Below, one piece after another: positions 52,139 to 62,046 of a stretch of DNA of 64,000 nucleotides. The notes beneath the pieces are model-generated. The model ran no database searches, was not told the origin of the DNA, and saw only the letters and a program-made list of their open reading frames with translations. This stretch comes from Methanocalculus natronophilus (GTDB taxonomy: Archaea; Halobacteriota; Methanomicrobia; Methanomicrobiales; Methanocorpusculaceae), in NCBI RefSeq assembly GCF_038751955.1, contig NZ_JBCEXH010000008.1, positions 1 to 64,000 of the forward strand. The letters run 5' to 3'. A program made the translations under genes and the position numbers. Position 1 is the first letter of the stretch; every line of letters starts with the position of its first letter.

Positions 52139-52759
52139 ATGGCAATAGAACATGAAGAGTGGATCCCTGTCACCGGCCTTGGAAAAGCGGTTGCAGCAGG
52201 TGAATTCGCCACCCTGGAAGAGGTGCTCGCAAGCGGCCGCCCCATCAAAGAGGCGGGGATTGTAGATGCGTTCCTCCCCGATCTCAGCGATGAGGTGCTC
52301 GCCATCGATATGATGCAGAGGATGACCGACTCCGGCAGGAGGATTAAATTCCGTGCTGTTGTTGTTGTCGGAAACCGTGACGGGTATATCGGCTACGGCC
52401 AGGGGAAGGATGTTCAGGTTGGAACAGCAATCAGAAAAGCGATCGCCCAGGCCAAACTGAATATTATCAAGGTACGGAGAGGCTGTGGAAGCTGGGAATG
52501 TGGATGCGGAAACCCGCACTCATTACCAATGCAGGTGGAAGGAAAAGCCGGCAGTGTCCGTGTCACCATGAAACCCGCACCACAGGGTATCGGTCTTGTG
52601 ACCGGTGAGATTGGAAAGAAAGTGCTTGATCTGGCAGGTATGAAGGATGTCTGGGTAATGACCAAAGGCCATACCAGGACTACCATCAATTATGCCAAAG
52701 CCACCTATGAGGCACTGAAGGCGACGAACATGGTTCGTATCGGAGGAGGGCGACACTGA
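52139..52759 (+). CDS. rps5: Ribosomal protein S5
   Basis: uS5 of 206 residues, part of decoding accuracy. It has [33 protein letters not shown] and the archaeal [29 protein letters not shown] chose the ATG at 52139 just after the rpl18 stop; an in-frame TTG at 52130 exists. Confidence 0.97.
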   Translation: MAIEHEEWIPVTGLGKAVAAGEFATLEEVLASGRPIKEAGIVDAFLPDLSDEVLAIDMMQRMTDSGRRIKFRAVVVVGNRDGYIGYGQGKDVQVGTAIRKAIAQAKLNIIKVRRGCGSWECGCGNPHSLPMQVEGKAGSVRVTMKPAPQGIGLVTGEIGKKVLDLAGMKDVWVMTKGHTRTTINYAKATYEALKATNMVRIGGGRH

Positions 52760-53220
52760 TGTACGCAGTCGTGCAGGTGCGCGGCGTCGTCAATACCCGC
52801 CGTGAGATCAAGGAAACACTGAAGATGCTCCGTCTTCACCACATCAACCACTGTGTCCTCGTCCCGGAGACGCCCGAGTACCTCGGGATGATCCGGAAAG
52901 TGAAGGATTTCGTCGCCTATGGTGAGGTTGATGCCGAAACGCTTGAGACGATTCTCAGGACACGCGGCCGCCTCCTTGGCAACAAACCTCTCACAGACGA
53001 GTACCTGAAGAGCGCTTCAGACTATGGAAGCGTCAGCGAACTTGCAGGGGCTCTCGCCGAAGGCAAAGTGAAGCTGAAGGATATCCCCGAGCTCAAACCG
53101 GTGCTCAGGATGCATCCGCCAAGAAAGGGATATAAGACCATCAAACGGACCTTTAACCAGGGTGGAGCGCTTGGTTATTATGGGCGGGAGATTAACGCTC
53201 TCCTGTATAAGATGAGGTGA
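52759..53220 (+). CDS. rpl30: Ribosomal protein L30
   Basis: uL30 of 153 residues, the longer archaeal/eukaryote-type form. It has YAVVQVRGVVNTRREIKETLKMLRLHHINHCVLV and the C-terminal HPPRKGYKTIKRTFNQGGALGYYG. Confidence 0.97.
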   Translation: MYAVVQVRGVVNTRREIKETLKMLRLHHINHCVLVPETPEYLGMIRKVKDFVAYGEVDAETLETILRTRGRLLGNKPLTDEYLKSASDYGSVSELAGALAEGKVKLKDIPELKPVLRMHPPRKGYKTIKRTFNQGGALGYYGREINALLYKMR

Positions 53221-53227
53221 GTATCCG

Positions 53228-53650
53228 ATGCCAGTAAATAAGAGATCAAAATACCGTGGATCGAGAACCTGCGGCGGCGGTACACACAAGAACCGCCGGG
53301 GAGCCGGTAATCGCGGAGGCCGTGGTGCAGCCGGATGGCGTGACCACAACTTCACCAGGTTCCACCTTCTTGGCAAGCGTGAAGGAAAGTACGGGTTTGT
53401 CTCACCCACCTCCGTTGATGTGACGGTTCTTGATATCGGTGAGATCGACCAGATGATTCCCATGCTGGTTGTGCAGGGGATTGCCCGCGATGAGGATGGA
53501 ACAATCGTCCTTGACGCACGCGATCTCGGTATCGGGAAAGTCCTCGGAGGAGGGAAGGTGCATCACAAGATGCAGATTACAGCACGTTTCTTCTCTGATC
53601 GGGCAAAAGTAAAGATCGAAGAGCTTGGTGGCCAGGCACTGGCCCTCTGA
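53228..53650 (+). CDS. rpl15: Ribosomal protein L15
   Basis: uL15 of 140 residues. It starts NKRSKYRGSRTCGGGTHKNRRGAGNRGGRGAAG, a basic extended tail typical of the family, and ends with the globular FSDRAKVKIEELGGQAL part. It precedes secY by 17 bases. Confidence 0.97.
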   Translation: MPVNKRSKYRGSRTCGGGTHKNRRGAGNRGGRGAAGWRDHNFTRFHLLGKREGKYGFVSPTSVDVTVLDIGEIDQMIPMLVVQGIARDEDGTIVLDARDLGIGKVLGGGKVHHKMQITARFFSDRAKVKIEELGGQALAL

Positions 53651-53667
53651 TAATTTTTTGGTGACCT

Positions 53668-55101
53668 ATGGGAGAGCTGCTGGATCGAATGGAGCCTCTG
53701 CTGGCAAGGATGCCGGCTGTGAAGGGTCCTGAAGGGCATGTCCACTTTAAAAGTAAGTTACTCTGGACACTTGCTATTCTGCTTCTGTATTTTATTCTCA
53801 CAAATATTCCTGTATTTGGACTATCTCCGGATTCAATGGATATTTTTCAGTTCTACCGTGCACTCCTTGCCGGTGAGAGCGGATCAATTGTGCATGTCGG
53901 TATTGGGCCGATTGTGACGGCATCCATTGTCCTCCAGCTCCTGAAAGGTGCAGATTTAATTCCCCTTGATACATCGGATGCACGTGGACAGGTTATGTAT
54001 ATGGGCCTGCAGAAGGTGCTCATCATCGTGATGATCCTTCTCCAGGCAGCACCCAACCTGGTCGGCGGTTTCCTGCTGCCTGACCCGATTGTCGCGAATG
54101 CATTCTTTGGAGGCAGTCTTGCTGCGGTATCGTTTCTGATATTTATCCAGATCTGTATCGGCGGTGTCCTTATCGCCCTGATGGACGAGGTGGTGACGAA
54201 ATGGGGCATCGGCTCAGGTGTCGGCCTCTTCATTGTTGCAAGCGTCTCACAGGGTCTTATTAACGGGTTCTTCAACTGGACACGTGTGGAGGATCCCTAT
54301 CCATTAGGGTTCTTCCCCCGTCTCTTTGCCCTTATATTCGAAGGAGGGAATTTCCTCCAGTATTTCACACCGAATATTATTGCACTCCTGACAACGGTCA
54401 TTATCTTCTTTATCATCGTCTATGTTGAGTCGACGAGGGTTGAGATTCCGCTTGCCCATGCAAATGTCAGGGGATCCCGTGCCAAGTTCCCGGTGAAACT
54501 GATTTATGCAAGCGTTCTCCCGATGATCCTTGTCCGTGTTCTCCAGGCGAATATCCAGATGTTTGGGATGTTCCTCTCAAGCATGGGTATCACCATCTTC
54601 GGACGATTTGACCAGACACAGCCGCTTGACGGGATTATGTACTATCTTGCGCCGATAAACTACCCGACAGACTGGATGTGGTGGATGTACGATCTCACCC
54701 ACGCCCCGTGGCAGATCTTATTACGTCTTGGAATCGATACTGCTATCATGGTCGTCGGCGGTGCGATATTTGCTCTCTTCTGGGTGAAGACTGCCGGACT
54801 TGATTCAAAGCATGTTGCCCGCCAGATCCAGAACAGCGGTATGCATATCCCCGGTTACCGCCGCAGCCCACAGGTGCTTGAGCGGTACCTTGACCGGTAC
54901 ATTCCGCGTGTCACTGTAATTGGTGGTGTCTTTGTCGGTGTACTCTCGGTTACCGCAAACCTCTTTGGTGTCATTGGCGCTGTCGGAGGTACCGGACTCT
55001 TGCTTGCAGTCAGTATCGTCTACCGTATGTACGAACAGATCGCAAGCGAACAGATCATGGAGATGTATCCGTTTATGCGGCCATTCTTTGGCAGGGAGTG
55101 A
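53668..55101 (+). CDS. secY: Preprotein translocase subunit SecY (Sec61 alpha)
   Basis: Central channel of the archaeal Sec translocon, 477 residues with ten membrane helices. It has TNIPVFGLSPDSM, GIGPIVTASIVLQLLKGADLI, VVTKWGIGSGVGLFI and ESTRVEIPLAHANVRGSRAKFPVKLIY (cytosolic loop contacting ribosome). Its place after L15 is canonical. Confidence 0.98.
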   Translation: MGELLDRMEPLLARMPAVKGPEGHVHFKSKLLWTLAILLLYFILTNIPVFGLSPDSMDIFQFYRALLAGESGSIVHVGIGPIVTASIVLQLLKGADLIPLDTSDARGQVMYMGLQKVLIIVMILLQAAPNLVGGFLLPDPIVANAFFGGSLAAVSFLIFIQICIGGVLIALMDEVVTKWGIGSGVGLFIVASVSQGLINGFFNWTRVEDPYPLGFFPRLFALIFEGGNFLQYFTPNIIALLTTVIIFFIIVYVESTRVEIPLAHANVRGSRAKFPVKLIYASVLPMILVRVLQANIQMFGMFLSSMGITIFGRFDQTQPLDGIMYYLAPINYPTDWMWWMYDLTHAPWQILLRLGIDTAIMVVGGAIFALFWVKTAGLDSKHVARQIQNSGMHIPGYRRSPQVLERYLDRYIPRVTVIGGVFVGVLSVTANLFGVIGAVGGTGLLLAVSIVYRMYEQIASEQIMEMYPFMRPFFGRE

Positions 55102-55109
55102 TTTCGCTA

Positions 55110-55682
55110 ATGTCAGGAAAGAAGATTATTATTACAGGTGTTCCCGGTGTCGGAAAGACAACGGTGATTAATCGGGCAATGGAGATCCTTGCTGCTGCTG
55201 GTATCTCCTACCAGAATATCAATTTTGGATCGTTTATGTTTGAAGTTGCACAGTCCGAGGGACTTGCAGAAGATCGCGACCAGATGCGAAAACTGGATCG
55301 GACTGTCCAGAAACGTCTCCAGAAACGTGCAGCTGAGGAGATGGCAAAAATTGAGGGGAATGTGATCATTGATACCCATGCCTCGGTCAGGACCCCGGCA
55401 GGGTATCTCCCCGGACTTCCCGAATGGGTTTTAACTGCCCTGATGCCTGACGGTATCGTCCTTGTTGAAACCGATGATGATCAGATCCTGCTCCGCCGGC
55501 TCTCAGATACAACCCGGGAGAGGGATATGGAGGGCGCCGGCTCAATCCGTGAACACCAGCAGATGAACCGTTCGTTTGCGGCTGCATATGCGATGCTGAC
55601 CGGATGCACCGTCTCTATTGTAACAAATGCAGATCATCTTCTTGAGCAGGGTGCAGACGCTCTTGCAGCAGTTCTGCGGTAG
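55110..55682 (+). CDS. adkA: Archaeal-type adenylate kinase
   Basis: AMP + ATP to 2 ADP, in the trimeric archaeal AdkA group. It has the P-loop IIITGVPGVGKTTVINR, INFGSFMFEVAQSEG and VIIDTHASVRTPAGYLPGLP. Length is 190 residues from the ATG at 55110; a GTG at 55098 overlapping the secY stop is an alternative. Confidence 0.93.
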   Translation: MSGKKIIITGVPGVGKTTVINRAMEILAAAGISYQNINFGSFMFEVAQSEGLAEDRDQMRKLDRTVQKRLQKRAAEEMAKIEGNVIIDTHASVRTPAGYLPGLPEWVLTALMPDGIVLVETDDDQILLRRLSDTTRERDMEGAGSIREHQQMNRSFAAAYAMLTGCTVSIVTNADHLLEQGADALAAVLR

Positions 55683-55694
55683 GGTGTGCATCGT

Positions 55695-56324
55695 ATGCTG
55701 GATCTGATGAAGCAGTACGGGACATATATCGCCTTTATCCTGGCGTTTGGCCTGATGATGGCATATGCAGTAGACTGGGTGCGTATTGGGATTGCAGATA
55801 CGATTGATATCTTCATCGGACCGCTCTCTGATACATTCGGGTTGCCGTTTTTTGCTGTCATCCTCTTTCTCTCAGGTCTTACCGGCCTGTACTCATCACT
55901 GATCCAGAAGTATACAATCGACTACGAGAAGATGCAGGAAGTCCAGGCGAAGATGAAGGATTTCCAGATGAAATACCGTGAAGCCCAGCTTTCAGGTGAT
56001 GAGAAAGCCATCAAGAAGCTTGAGGTGAAGCGGGATGCAATGATGAAGGACCAGCTTGAGATGTCCAAACAGCAGTTTACTCCAATGGCCTACATCATTC
56101 TGGTTACCGTTCCGATCTTCTTCTGGTTCCTGCACCGGTTCCATACCATGGATGTTGACTGTCTTCTCACCACCGACACGGCAATCGTCTTTCCGTTTGC
56201 CGGTGTCATCGGATTGCATGAGATGGCGATCTGGATCATCCCTGCATGGATTCTCTGGTATATGATCTGTTCGCTGACGGTCAGCCAGGTGATCAGGAAG
56301 GCCCTGAATATCGGGGGCATCTGA
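55695..56324 (+). CDS. EMC3/YidC-like membrane insertase (DUF106)
   Basis: Archaeal member of the Oxa1/YidC/EMC3/GET1 superfamily (DUF106), helping insertion of membrane proteins beside SecY. The 209-residue protein has three membrane segments and a cytosolic coiled coil (YEKMQEVQAKMKDFQMKYREAQLSGDEKAIKKLEVKRDAMM) between TM1 and TM2, then FTPMAYIILVTVPIFFWFLHRF. The ATG at 55695 is preferred over the GTG at 55686. Location after secY-adk is typical. Confidence 0.9.
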   Translation: MLDLMKQYGTYIAFILAFGLMMAYAVDWVRIGIADTIDIFIGPLSDTFGLPFFAVILFLSGLTGLYSSLIQKYTIDYEKMQEVQAKMKDFQMKYREAQLSGDEKAIKKLEVKRDAMMKDQLEMSKQQFTPMAYIILVTVPIFFWFLHRFHTMDVDCLLTTDTAIVFPFAGVIGLHEMAIWIIPAWILWYMICSLTVSQVIRKALNIGGI

Positions 56325-56854
56325 TGCGTATCACGGTAAGCGGCCTTCCAGGGAGCGGAACCACCTCTCTTGGCAAGGGTATTGCCAGTGAATGCGGCTA
56401 TACTTTCATATCTGCAGGCGAGGTCTTCCGTGAGTGTGCACGTGAGCGTAATATGGATCTTGCCTCGTTTGGCAAACTTGCCGAGAATGATCCCTCAATA
56501 GACCGTCTCATTGATGAACGGCAGAAAGAGATCGGGATGAGTTCTGATGATATCATCATCGAGGGAAGGCTTGCCGGCTGGATGGTCGAAAATGCTGATC
56601 TCCGGATCTGGCTCTCCGCAAGCCCAAAATGCCGCTCAGCAAGGATTGCGGAACGTGATATCCAGGATGGCGATACCGCAACTGCAATAACGCTTGAGAG
56701 GGAGCGATCAGAAGCACAGCGGTACACCTCGTATTATGGTATCGATATCAATGATCTCTCCTGTTATGATCTGATCCTCTCGTCTGAGCTGTTTGGACGA
56801 ACATCTCTTGTAGCCATTGTGGGAACCGCAGTCAATTGTCTCCTGAAGGACTGA
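56324..56854 (+). CDS. cmk: Archaeal cytidylate kinase
   Basis: Phosphorylates CMP to CDP. The 176-residue protein has P-loop VSGLPGSGTTSLGKGIA, FISAGEVFRECARERNMDLASFGKLAENDP and IIIEGRLAGWM. The ATG overlaps the insertase stop by one base. It probably ends the operon that began with L3. Confidence 0.93.
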   Translation: MRITVSGLPGSGTTSLGKGIASECGYTFISAGEVFRECARERNMDLASFGKLAENDPSIDRLIDERQKEIGMSSDDIIIEGRLAGWMVENADLRIWLSASPKCRSARIAERDIQDGDTATAITLERERSEAQRYTSYYGIDINDLSCYDLILSSELFGRTSLVAIVGTAVNCLLKD

Positions 56855-56915
56855 TCCGGTTCTCATTACTTTTTTATAGTTCATCTCCCATTCACTGGTC
56901 TGGAGATGATCATGT

Positions 56916-57260
56916 ATGGATATCAACCGGTTTGAAAAATACCTCTCCCTGATTACTGATCAGCCGCTTGTCCTCAGCCCTGCAGAGCGGGGAGGTATCC
57001 TGCTCACCAGAAAGGAGCACTGCCGCTGTCCTGACTGCCCGACATACCAGGAATGTGCGGAAAAGGCAGATGACCGCATCTTCTGCACGCTTGGAGCAGG
57101 CAGGGAGGGGTGTATCACCGATGAGGAGCTGGGCTGCATCTGCAGTACCTGTGCCGTATACCATGATGTCGGGTTTGAAAAGCAGTTCTTCTGTACACGC
57201 GGCAATGAACAGCAGCAGCGGATACTCTCGGTTCTGGAGATGCGGGAAAAGGTCTACTGA
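56916..57260 (+). CDS. DUF2769 cysteine-rich protein
   Basis: A 114-residue small protein with nine cysteines in a duplicated arrangement: CRCPDCPTYQEC, then FCTLG, then CICSTCAVY and FFCTRG. This matches DUF2769 proteins found in methanogens, whose function is unknown; the spacing suggests metal or iron-sulfur binding. It stands 61 bases after cmk and ends facing the next gene. Confidence 0.82.
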   Translation: MDINRFEKYLSLITDQPLVLSPAERGGILLTRKEHCRCPDCPTYQECAEKADDRIFCTLGAGREGCITDEELGCICSTCAVYHDVGFEKQFFCTRGNEQQQRILSVLEMREKVY

Positions 57261-57266
57261 TCGTTG

Positions 57267-57611
57267 CTACCCACATCCCGCATCATTTTCGTATATTGTC
57301 ACAAGTTCCTGGCCGATTCGTTTGGAGAGCCGTCTGGTGACCAGGTCAAGGAGTCCTGAGAAGAAGAGAGGGGATATACAACCGACACTCTCGGTTCCGT
57401 TCCGCATCTCGTCAATCAGGTACTGCAGCTCCTCATCAGTCAGCCGGTCAAGCCTCGCTGCAAAGTCAGATTCATCCACCGAGTAATGGTTTGCAACCGG
57501 GGGCAGGATTGACCGGAACTCAGTCCTCGATCCATTGCAGATCAGGTCTTCGCATTCGGGTGCAAGCTTTCTGAGAATGGCAATGTCATGCGGTGTCAGC
57601 TCACGAGCCAT
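57267..57611 (-). CDS. Small helical protein of unknown function
   Basis: I do not recognise this 114-residue protein. It is acidic and mostly helical (LTPHDIAILRKLAPECEDL, DESDFAARLDRLTDEELQYLIDEM, LLDLVTRRLSKRIGQELV) with four cysteines and no membrane segment. It is the third gene of a minus-strand run after a TPR protein and a double binding-fold protein, starting 36 bases after the latter, so it may serve the same system. Confidence 0.6.
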   Translation of the reverse strand: MARELTPHDIAILRKLAPECEDLICNGSRTEFRSILPPVANHYSVDESDFAARLDRLTDEELQYLIDEMRNGTESVGCISPLFFSGLLDLVTRRLSKRIGQELVTIYENDAGCG

Positions 57612-57647
57612 GATACACGTATCTCTCTCAAAACATTTCAGTGCTTC

Positions 57648-59774
57648 TCAGACTGAGAAGGGCCGGATGCTGCTTTTGCTGATACCGGTATGGGTGGATA
57701 CGGTTCTATACACCCCTCCTCTCAGCTGTACGATGACTGTTTCGCCCTCATAGAGAGCTCCATACTCATGCGTCAGCTCTGCCTGCCTGAGAGCGGCTGA
57801 TACTGCTGCTGGATCGGTATCTCCTGCCCGGTTCGCTGCATCTGCAATCAGCATGATTCCGGTGAATGCCCGTGCGGAAATGTCGTTTAGCTCCCCTCCG
57901 GTCTGACGGACTACCAGGCTGTTTACATCTCTCTGAACCTGATGTCGAGCGAGCTGCTCTCTCTGGTACACGCTTCCTGCGAAAATTCCATCTGCAAGAA
58001 TGCCTGCACGCATCAGAAAAGCCCGTGATTTCCAGGCATCGCCGATGGTAAAGACTGCCTCCGGGCTGTATCCGGATTCACGTGATTGCATGATGAACAA
58101 GACAGCGTCTTCAGGGGTTTTGGCAGATACAAAGATCGGGTGATCCGGGCTTTCGGCTGTGATTATGTCAACTGCCTCCCGCAATGTCATGGCATCCCGG
58201 TAGGTCTGGTCTGTTGCAATCCTGTACCCACGCATCTCTGCAGCTTCCAATACGGCTTCACGACTCTTCTCATCTCCTTCCTCAAAGAGGAGAGCGATAC
58301 CGCGTTCACCTGGTGCTGCGGTATACACGCTGTCAAGAAGATCAAAACACCGGTTGATATAGTCAGCTTCACTTACCCCAATCGGAATCAAGGGATCAGC
58401 ACCCCCGCCAGTGACAAACCCGCCCCCATCCGGTGTGATGGTAAGGGTTCCGATCAGGTGTCTGTCTCCATCCGGTATCGGATCATAGGTGGCTTCGACG
58501 CGGGCGTCAAAGAGTGATGGTATCCCGCTCTGCATGGCAAGCGGAAGCGCGATGGTTGTCTTTGAATTGAGAACAAAAAGCGCCGGGTCAACCCCTCGTC
58601 TCACCGCATCTGCAAACCAATCAGGAGCGCCACGGGTATCGATCCTGATAGAGACAACAGATGGTGGTGGCCGGATCTCATCGACTGCCTCCTGCTCTCC
58701 GAAACGGATCTGCGAGATCTCATACCGGTAGCGCGCTTCTCTCTTCTCATTGAAGTGAATAATACCCAGCGCGCCTTCATAGGTGCGGTTCCAGAACCAC
58801 CCAAGGATACAACCGCTCATCCCCTCACAGGAAAGGATGCGTGTGGAGAGGGTGTATGCTGCATCATAGGCTTCCGCAACAGTTCCCGCTGGCATCAGGA
58901 GAGCTTGATATCCCTCATCCATGAAGACAGGGTGGGTTTGTATTGTCCGTGGTGCCAGTACAAAGACTCCCTCGGCAAGGTGGGGCGCCTCTGCACGAAG
59001 CTTCAGACCTCCTTCTTCAAACACAAGAATAACAGGGTTTCCTCCCCTGCTCCTGAGTGCGGAGATGAGTGCCGGAACCTGGTCATCACCTGCAATAAGA
59101 TAGACCTCGGGAGGGTGTGCGAGGAGAGGCCGGACAAAAGCCGTATAATCGGTCTCATCCGGATCATACGCTTTCACTGTCAGGCGTAGTGCAGTGATAT
59201 GATCCTGGATCAACGCTGCCCTTGCCCGCCCCTGCTCGCTCTCCGGGTAGAGAAATGTAACATCTGTATATCCTGAGAGAAACGGTTCAAGGATTGCAAT
59301 CTCCTGCTCCGCAGGTGGGGTGAACCAGATCTGCGAAGAGAAACCCTCACTTTTGTCAGGCTGCCGGGGAGCAGCAATAGATACCAAAGGTATGGCAGAT
59401 TCTGCTGTAATCGGGGCAACTGCAAATGTAGCGGCTTTTCCGGAGACGATTATCCCGTGGATTGAGTGTTTATTCATCTGCTCCTCCACAAGAGCTGCCG
59501 CATGATCTGGATCACTCCTTGAATCCCTGACATAGAGGTTCAGAGGCTGGTCCGATGGCTGCACAGTTCCCTTTCTGATTGCATACTCCTGTGCTTTTCC
59601 GATCCCTGCATCGTCACCGGTGAGTGGGAGGATCGCAAGGATATTGAGAGGTTCTGCCCGGTCAGGACCCGATATATCCTCACTGATCCCGTTCCCAGCT
59701 GGCAGTACGGTCACCAGGATGATGAGCAGAAATGCGAGTGCGATGATTGAAGATAGCAGAATCCGGTTGTCCAT
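57648..59774 (-). CDS. Membrane-anchored protein with two type 1 periplasmic-binding folds
   Basis: A 708-residue extracellular protein. One N-terminal membrane helix (ILLSSIIALAFLLIILVTVL) is followed by two periplasmic-binding-protein type 1 folds. The first, at about 40-385, is LivJ-like: LNILAILPLTGDDAGIGKAQEYAI, HGIIVSGKAATFAVAPI, PVILVFEEGG. The second, at about 395-700, has ADYINRCFDLLDSVYT, GIALLFEEGDEKSREAVLEAAEMRGYRI and DAVLFIMQSRESGYSPEAVFTIGDAW. No ABC transporter genes are near. It could bind amino acids or related ligands as a receptor. Confidence 0.78.
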   Translation of the reverse strand: MDNRILLSSIIALAFLLIILVTVLPAGNGISEDISGPDRAEPLNILAILPLTGDDAGIGKAQEYAIRKGTVQPSDQPLNLYVRDSRSDPDHAAALVEEQMNKHSIHGIIVSGKAATFAVAPITAESAIPLVSIAAPRQPDKSEGFSSQIWFTPPAEQEIAILEPFLSGYTDVTFLYPESEQGRARAALIQDHITALRLTVKAYDPDETDYTAFVRPLLAHPPEVYLIAGDDQVPALISALRSRGGNPVILVFEEGGLKLRAEAPHLAEGVFVLAPRTIQTHPVFMDEGYQALLMPAGTVAEAYDAAYTLSTRILSCEGMSGCILGWFWNRTYEGALGIIHFNEKREARYRYEISQIRFGEQEAVDEIRPPPSVVSIRIDTRGAPDWFADAVRRGVDPALFVLNSKTTIALPLAMQSGIPSLFDARVEATYDPIPDGDRHLIGTLTITPDGGGFVTGGGADPLIPIGVSEADYINRCFDLLDSVYTAAPGERGIALLFEEGDEKSREAVLEAAEMRGYRIATDQTYRDAMTLREAVDIITAESPDHPIFVSAKTPEDAVLFIMQSRESGYSPEAVFTIGDAWKSRAFLMRAGILADGIFAGSVYQREQLARHQVQRDVNSLVVRQTGGELNDISARAFTGIMLIADAANRAGDTDPAAVSAALRQAELTHEYGALYEGETVIVQLRGGVYRTVSTHTGISKSSIRPFSV

Positions 59775-59835
59775 GCTCGTGTGAATCTCCGTGTATACTC
59801 TGTTCTATTGCGTTCCTGGTATTCAAACCCTCTTT

Positions 59836-62046
59836 TCAACAGGCAAGCATATCGTTTCGCATCCTGACTGCTTCATCAAGTGATACCATGCCGGTCTTTT
59901 CCGGGTTCCGGATGTCGTGTCTGCTCTCTTCAGTCGCTTTTCCGGTGACATCATGATACTGGCGGACATATTCGAGCGGAACCTGCACTCCCCATGTAAA
60001 GAGCCTCCGATCAAGCCTGTTGATTGCCTGGAGAAGGTTTTTGTCGGGATCAGCCGGGTAGCGGATTTCACTGATACCTCGTTCAAAGATCCGGAGATCG
60101 TCTCTTTCAGGCCCATACCTGATGGCTTCTGCGATAGCCTCTCCAGCTGATTCATAATCAAGGAGCATGGCGGATGTCCGGGCAAGCCCATACCAACCTC
60201 CTGGAAACTTCGGGTTGAGCGCAACTGCCTGCCGGTATACATCTGCTGATCGCTTTGCCTGGCCGCCTGTCTCGTACCAGTAGGCAATCTCTGAGAGTAT
60301 CATGGCACGCTCTTCCTTCTCAGTGGTTGCCCTGAGGGCTTTGCGGTAGAAGGTGAGTGCATCCGGAATACCACATTCAGAGAAGACTTTCCCAGCTATC
60401 CTGAAGATGCGGGCTTTCCGTGCCTGGTCACCCTCTGCCTCCCGGATCATCCCTGCAAGTTTTGTGCCTGCATCAGCAGCTGAATCTTTCATCAATGCTT
60501 CAAGAAGGACAAGCACTCCGTCATAATCCTCATCCACCTCTCTTCCGCCAGCCAGAAGTACAGCTACTGCCTCGTCTGGACGCCTTGATACAGACAATGC
60601 ATGGAGTATCTGTGTCTCAAGGGTATCGTCTGGGGATACCTCGAATCCAAAGAGTTTCGTGCCGGCATACCATGCAGAGCGAATGTGCCAGAGTCTTCCC
60701 TCCGGGGTATTTTGGAGTCCACGTGATCGGTTGAACCAGATTTGTGCATCAGAAAAACCAAATGATCCAAATGCAAGAATCCCGCGACTGAGTGTCCGGT
60801 TGGATTCAGCCTGCACCTCGAGGTTTAAAAGGAGTTTCGTATCATGGGTTCCATCTCCCTTCATTGATTTATTCAGGATATCAAGACGTGAAAAGACCAT
60901 CTCATCGGTGTCATCTTCGTCCAGCAGCAACTCAAGGATGGTATATTCACGGTCAAACAGACCGCATCTCCTGCAGGATGCAGCCATATGGAGGAGCGCA
61001 TGTATACGCTGCTCTCCGGCAAGTGTTTCTGCAAGCCGGATTAGCCGATCAAAACAACTGCCCCGCTCTTCTGCGATCCTGAGTTTCTCAGTGGTTTCAC
61101 AGAGATAGATGAGTTCATCCTCGATCCCGGCAGATCTGGTTTCCTCTCCCGGCAAAATCTCTTTTGCTGCCTGGTGCGCAGACTGAAACTCTGAAAACGC
61201 ACGGTCATCGTCTCCCAGCCAAAGTGATAAGAGTGCCATCTCAGAAAGACAGGTGCGCCGGGTTGCCGGATTGTCAGTTTTCGTGCATGCGGCGGAGTAG
61301 AGTGTCCGTGCTGCTTCATTAAGCTGGTATCCCATGCAGAACTGTGCTCCCTCAAGCAGATCATCTGCAGATGGATCAAATGGGAGGAGTGCTTCAACAA
61401 AATTCTGCCACGCATCTTCGGGCTGCTGTTTGTTCAGGATTGTATGCGCACCATCCCGTGGAAGGTGTACGAACCACTGGACCGCAAAAGCTGTGATTGC
61501 GTCTGAGCATGCAGCATACATATCCAGTTCAGGTGTCGCTACCTCACCACCGGTATCTGCATGCGTTCCCTGCCAGAAGAATCTGATGATGGCGCGATCC
61601 ATTGGATGCGGGATGGGAGGGGGAACAGGTGTTGCTGTCTGAAATGCTGTTGGGTATATGAAGGTATTGAAGAGGATTTTGGTTCTCCGTCTCTGCCAGA
61701 ACTGGATTGGACGATCTGTTCCTTTAGCAAAGAGAGACGAGAGTATCTCCGGATCATCTGCGAGCATCCGGATCCATTCATCCTGCGCTGACCGGTCCCT
61801 GTTGTATTCCCGCAGAACCGGTATTATCTTCTCCCCAAGTGACGCCGATGCCTGGCTGTCACCGATGATTTCAGACAGGATGGAAAACCGGAATGCCGGA
61901 TCTGATCGAATCCTCCTGACAAAAAATGAGAGAAATGTACATTCATCAAAGAGATCCACGGATTCGTCAGGAGGAATTGTCCTGAGCAGCTCTTTGAGGA
62001 GTGAATACTCGAGAACCCCCTCCGATATCCCAGATGGCTGGTGCAT
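59836..62046 (-). CDS. TPR-repeat protein
   Basis: A 736-residue soluble protein. The C-terminal half has tetratricopeptide repeats such as ALTFYRKALRATTEKEERAMILSEIAYWYETGGQAKRSADVYRQAVALNPKFPGGWYGLARTSAMLLDYESAGEAIAEAIRYGP; the N-terminal 300 residues are helical without a clear domain. It is the first gene of a run with the double binding-fold protein (61 bases downstream) and the small helical protein. A scaffold role is likely; partners are unknown. Confidence 0.8.
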   Translation of the reverse strand: MHQPSGISEGVLEYSLLKELLRTIPPDESVDLFDECTFLSFFVRRIRSDPAFRFSILSEIIGDSQASASLGEKIIPVLREYNRDRSAQDEWIRMLADDPEILSSLFAKGTDRPIQFWQRRRTKILFNTFIYPTAFQTATPVPPPIPHPMDRAIIRFFWQGTHADTGGEVATPELDMYAACSDAITAFAVQWFVHLPRDGAHTILNKQQPEDAWQNFVEALLPFDPSADDLLEGAQFCMGYQLNEAARTLYSAACTKTDNPATRRTCLSEMALLSLWLGDDDRAFSEFQSAHQAAKEILPGEETRSAGIEDELIYLCETTEKLRIAEERGSCFDRLIRLAETLAGEQRIHALLHMAASCRRCGLFDREYTILELLLDEDDTDEMVFSRLDILNKSMKGDGTHDTKLLLNLEVQAESNRTLSRGILAFGSFGFSDAQIWFNRSRGLQNTPEGRLWHIRSAWYAGTKLFGFEVSPDDTLETQILHALSVSRRPDEAVAVLLAGGREVDEDYDGVLVLLEALMKDSAADAGTKLAGMIREAEGDQARKARIFRIAGKVFSECGIPDALTFYRKALRATTEKEERAMILSEIAYWYETGGQAKRSADVYRQAVALNPKFPGGWYGLARTSAMLLDYESAGEAIAEAIRYGPERDDLRIFERGISEIRYPADPDKNLLQAINRLDRRLFTWGVQVPLEYVRQYHDVTGKATEESRHDIRNPEKTGMVSLDEAVRMRNDMLAC

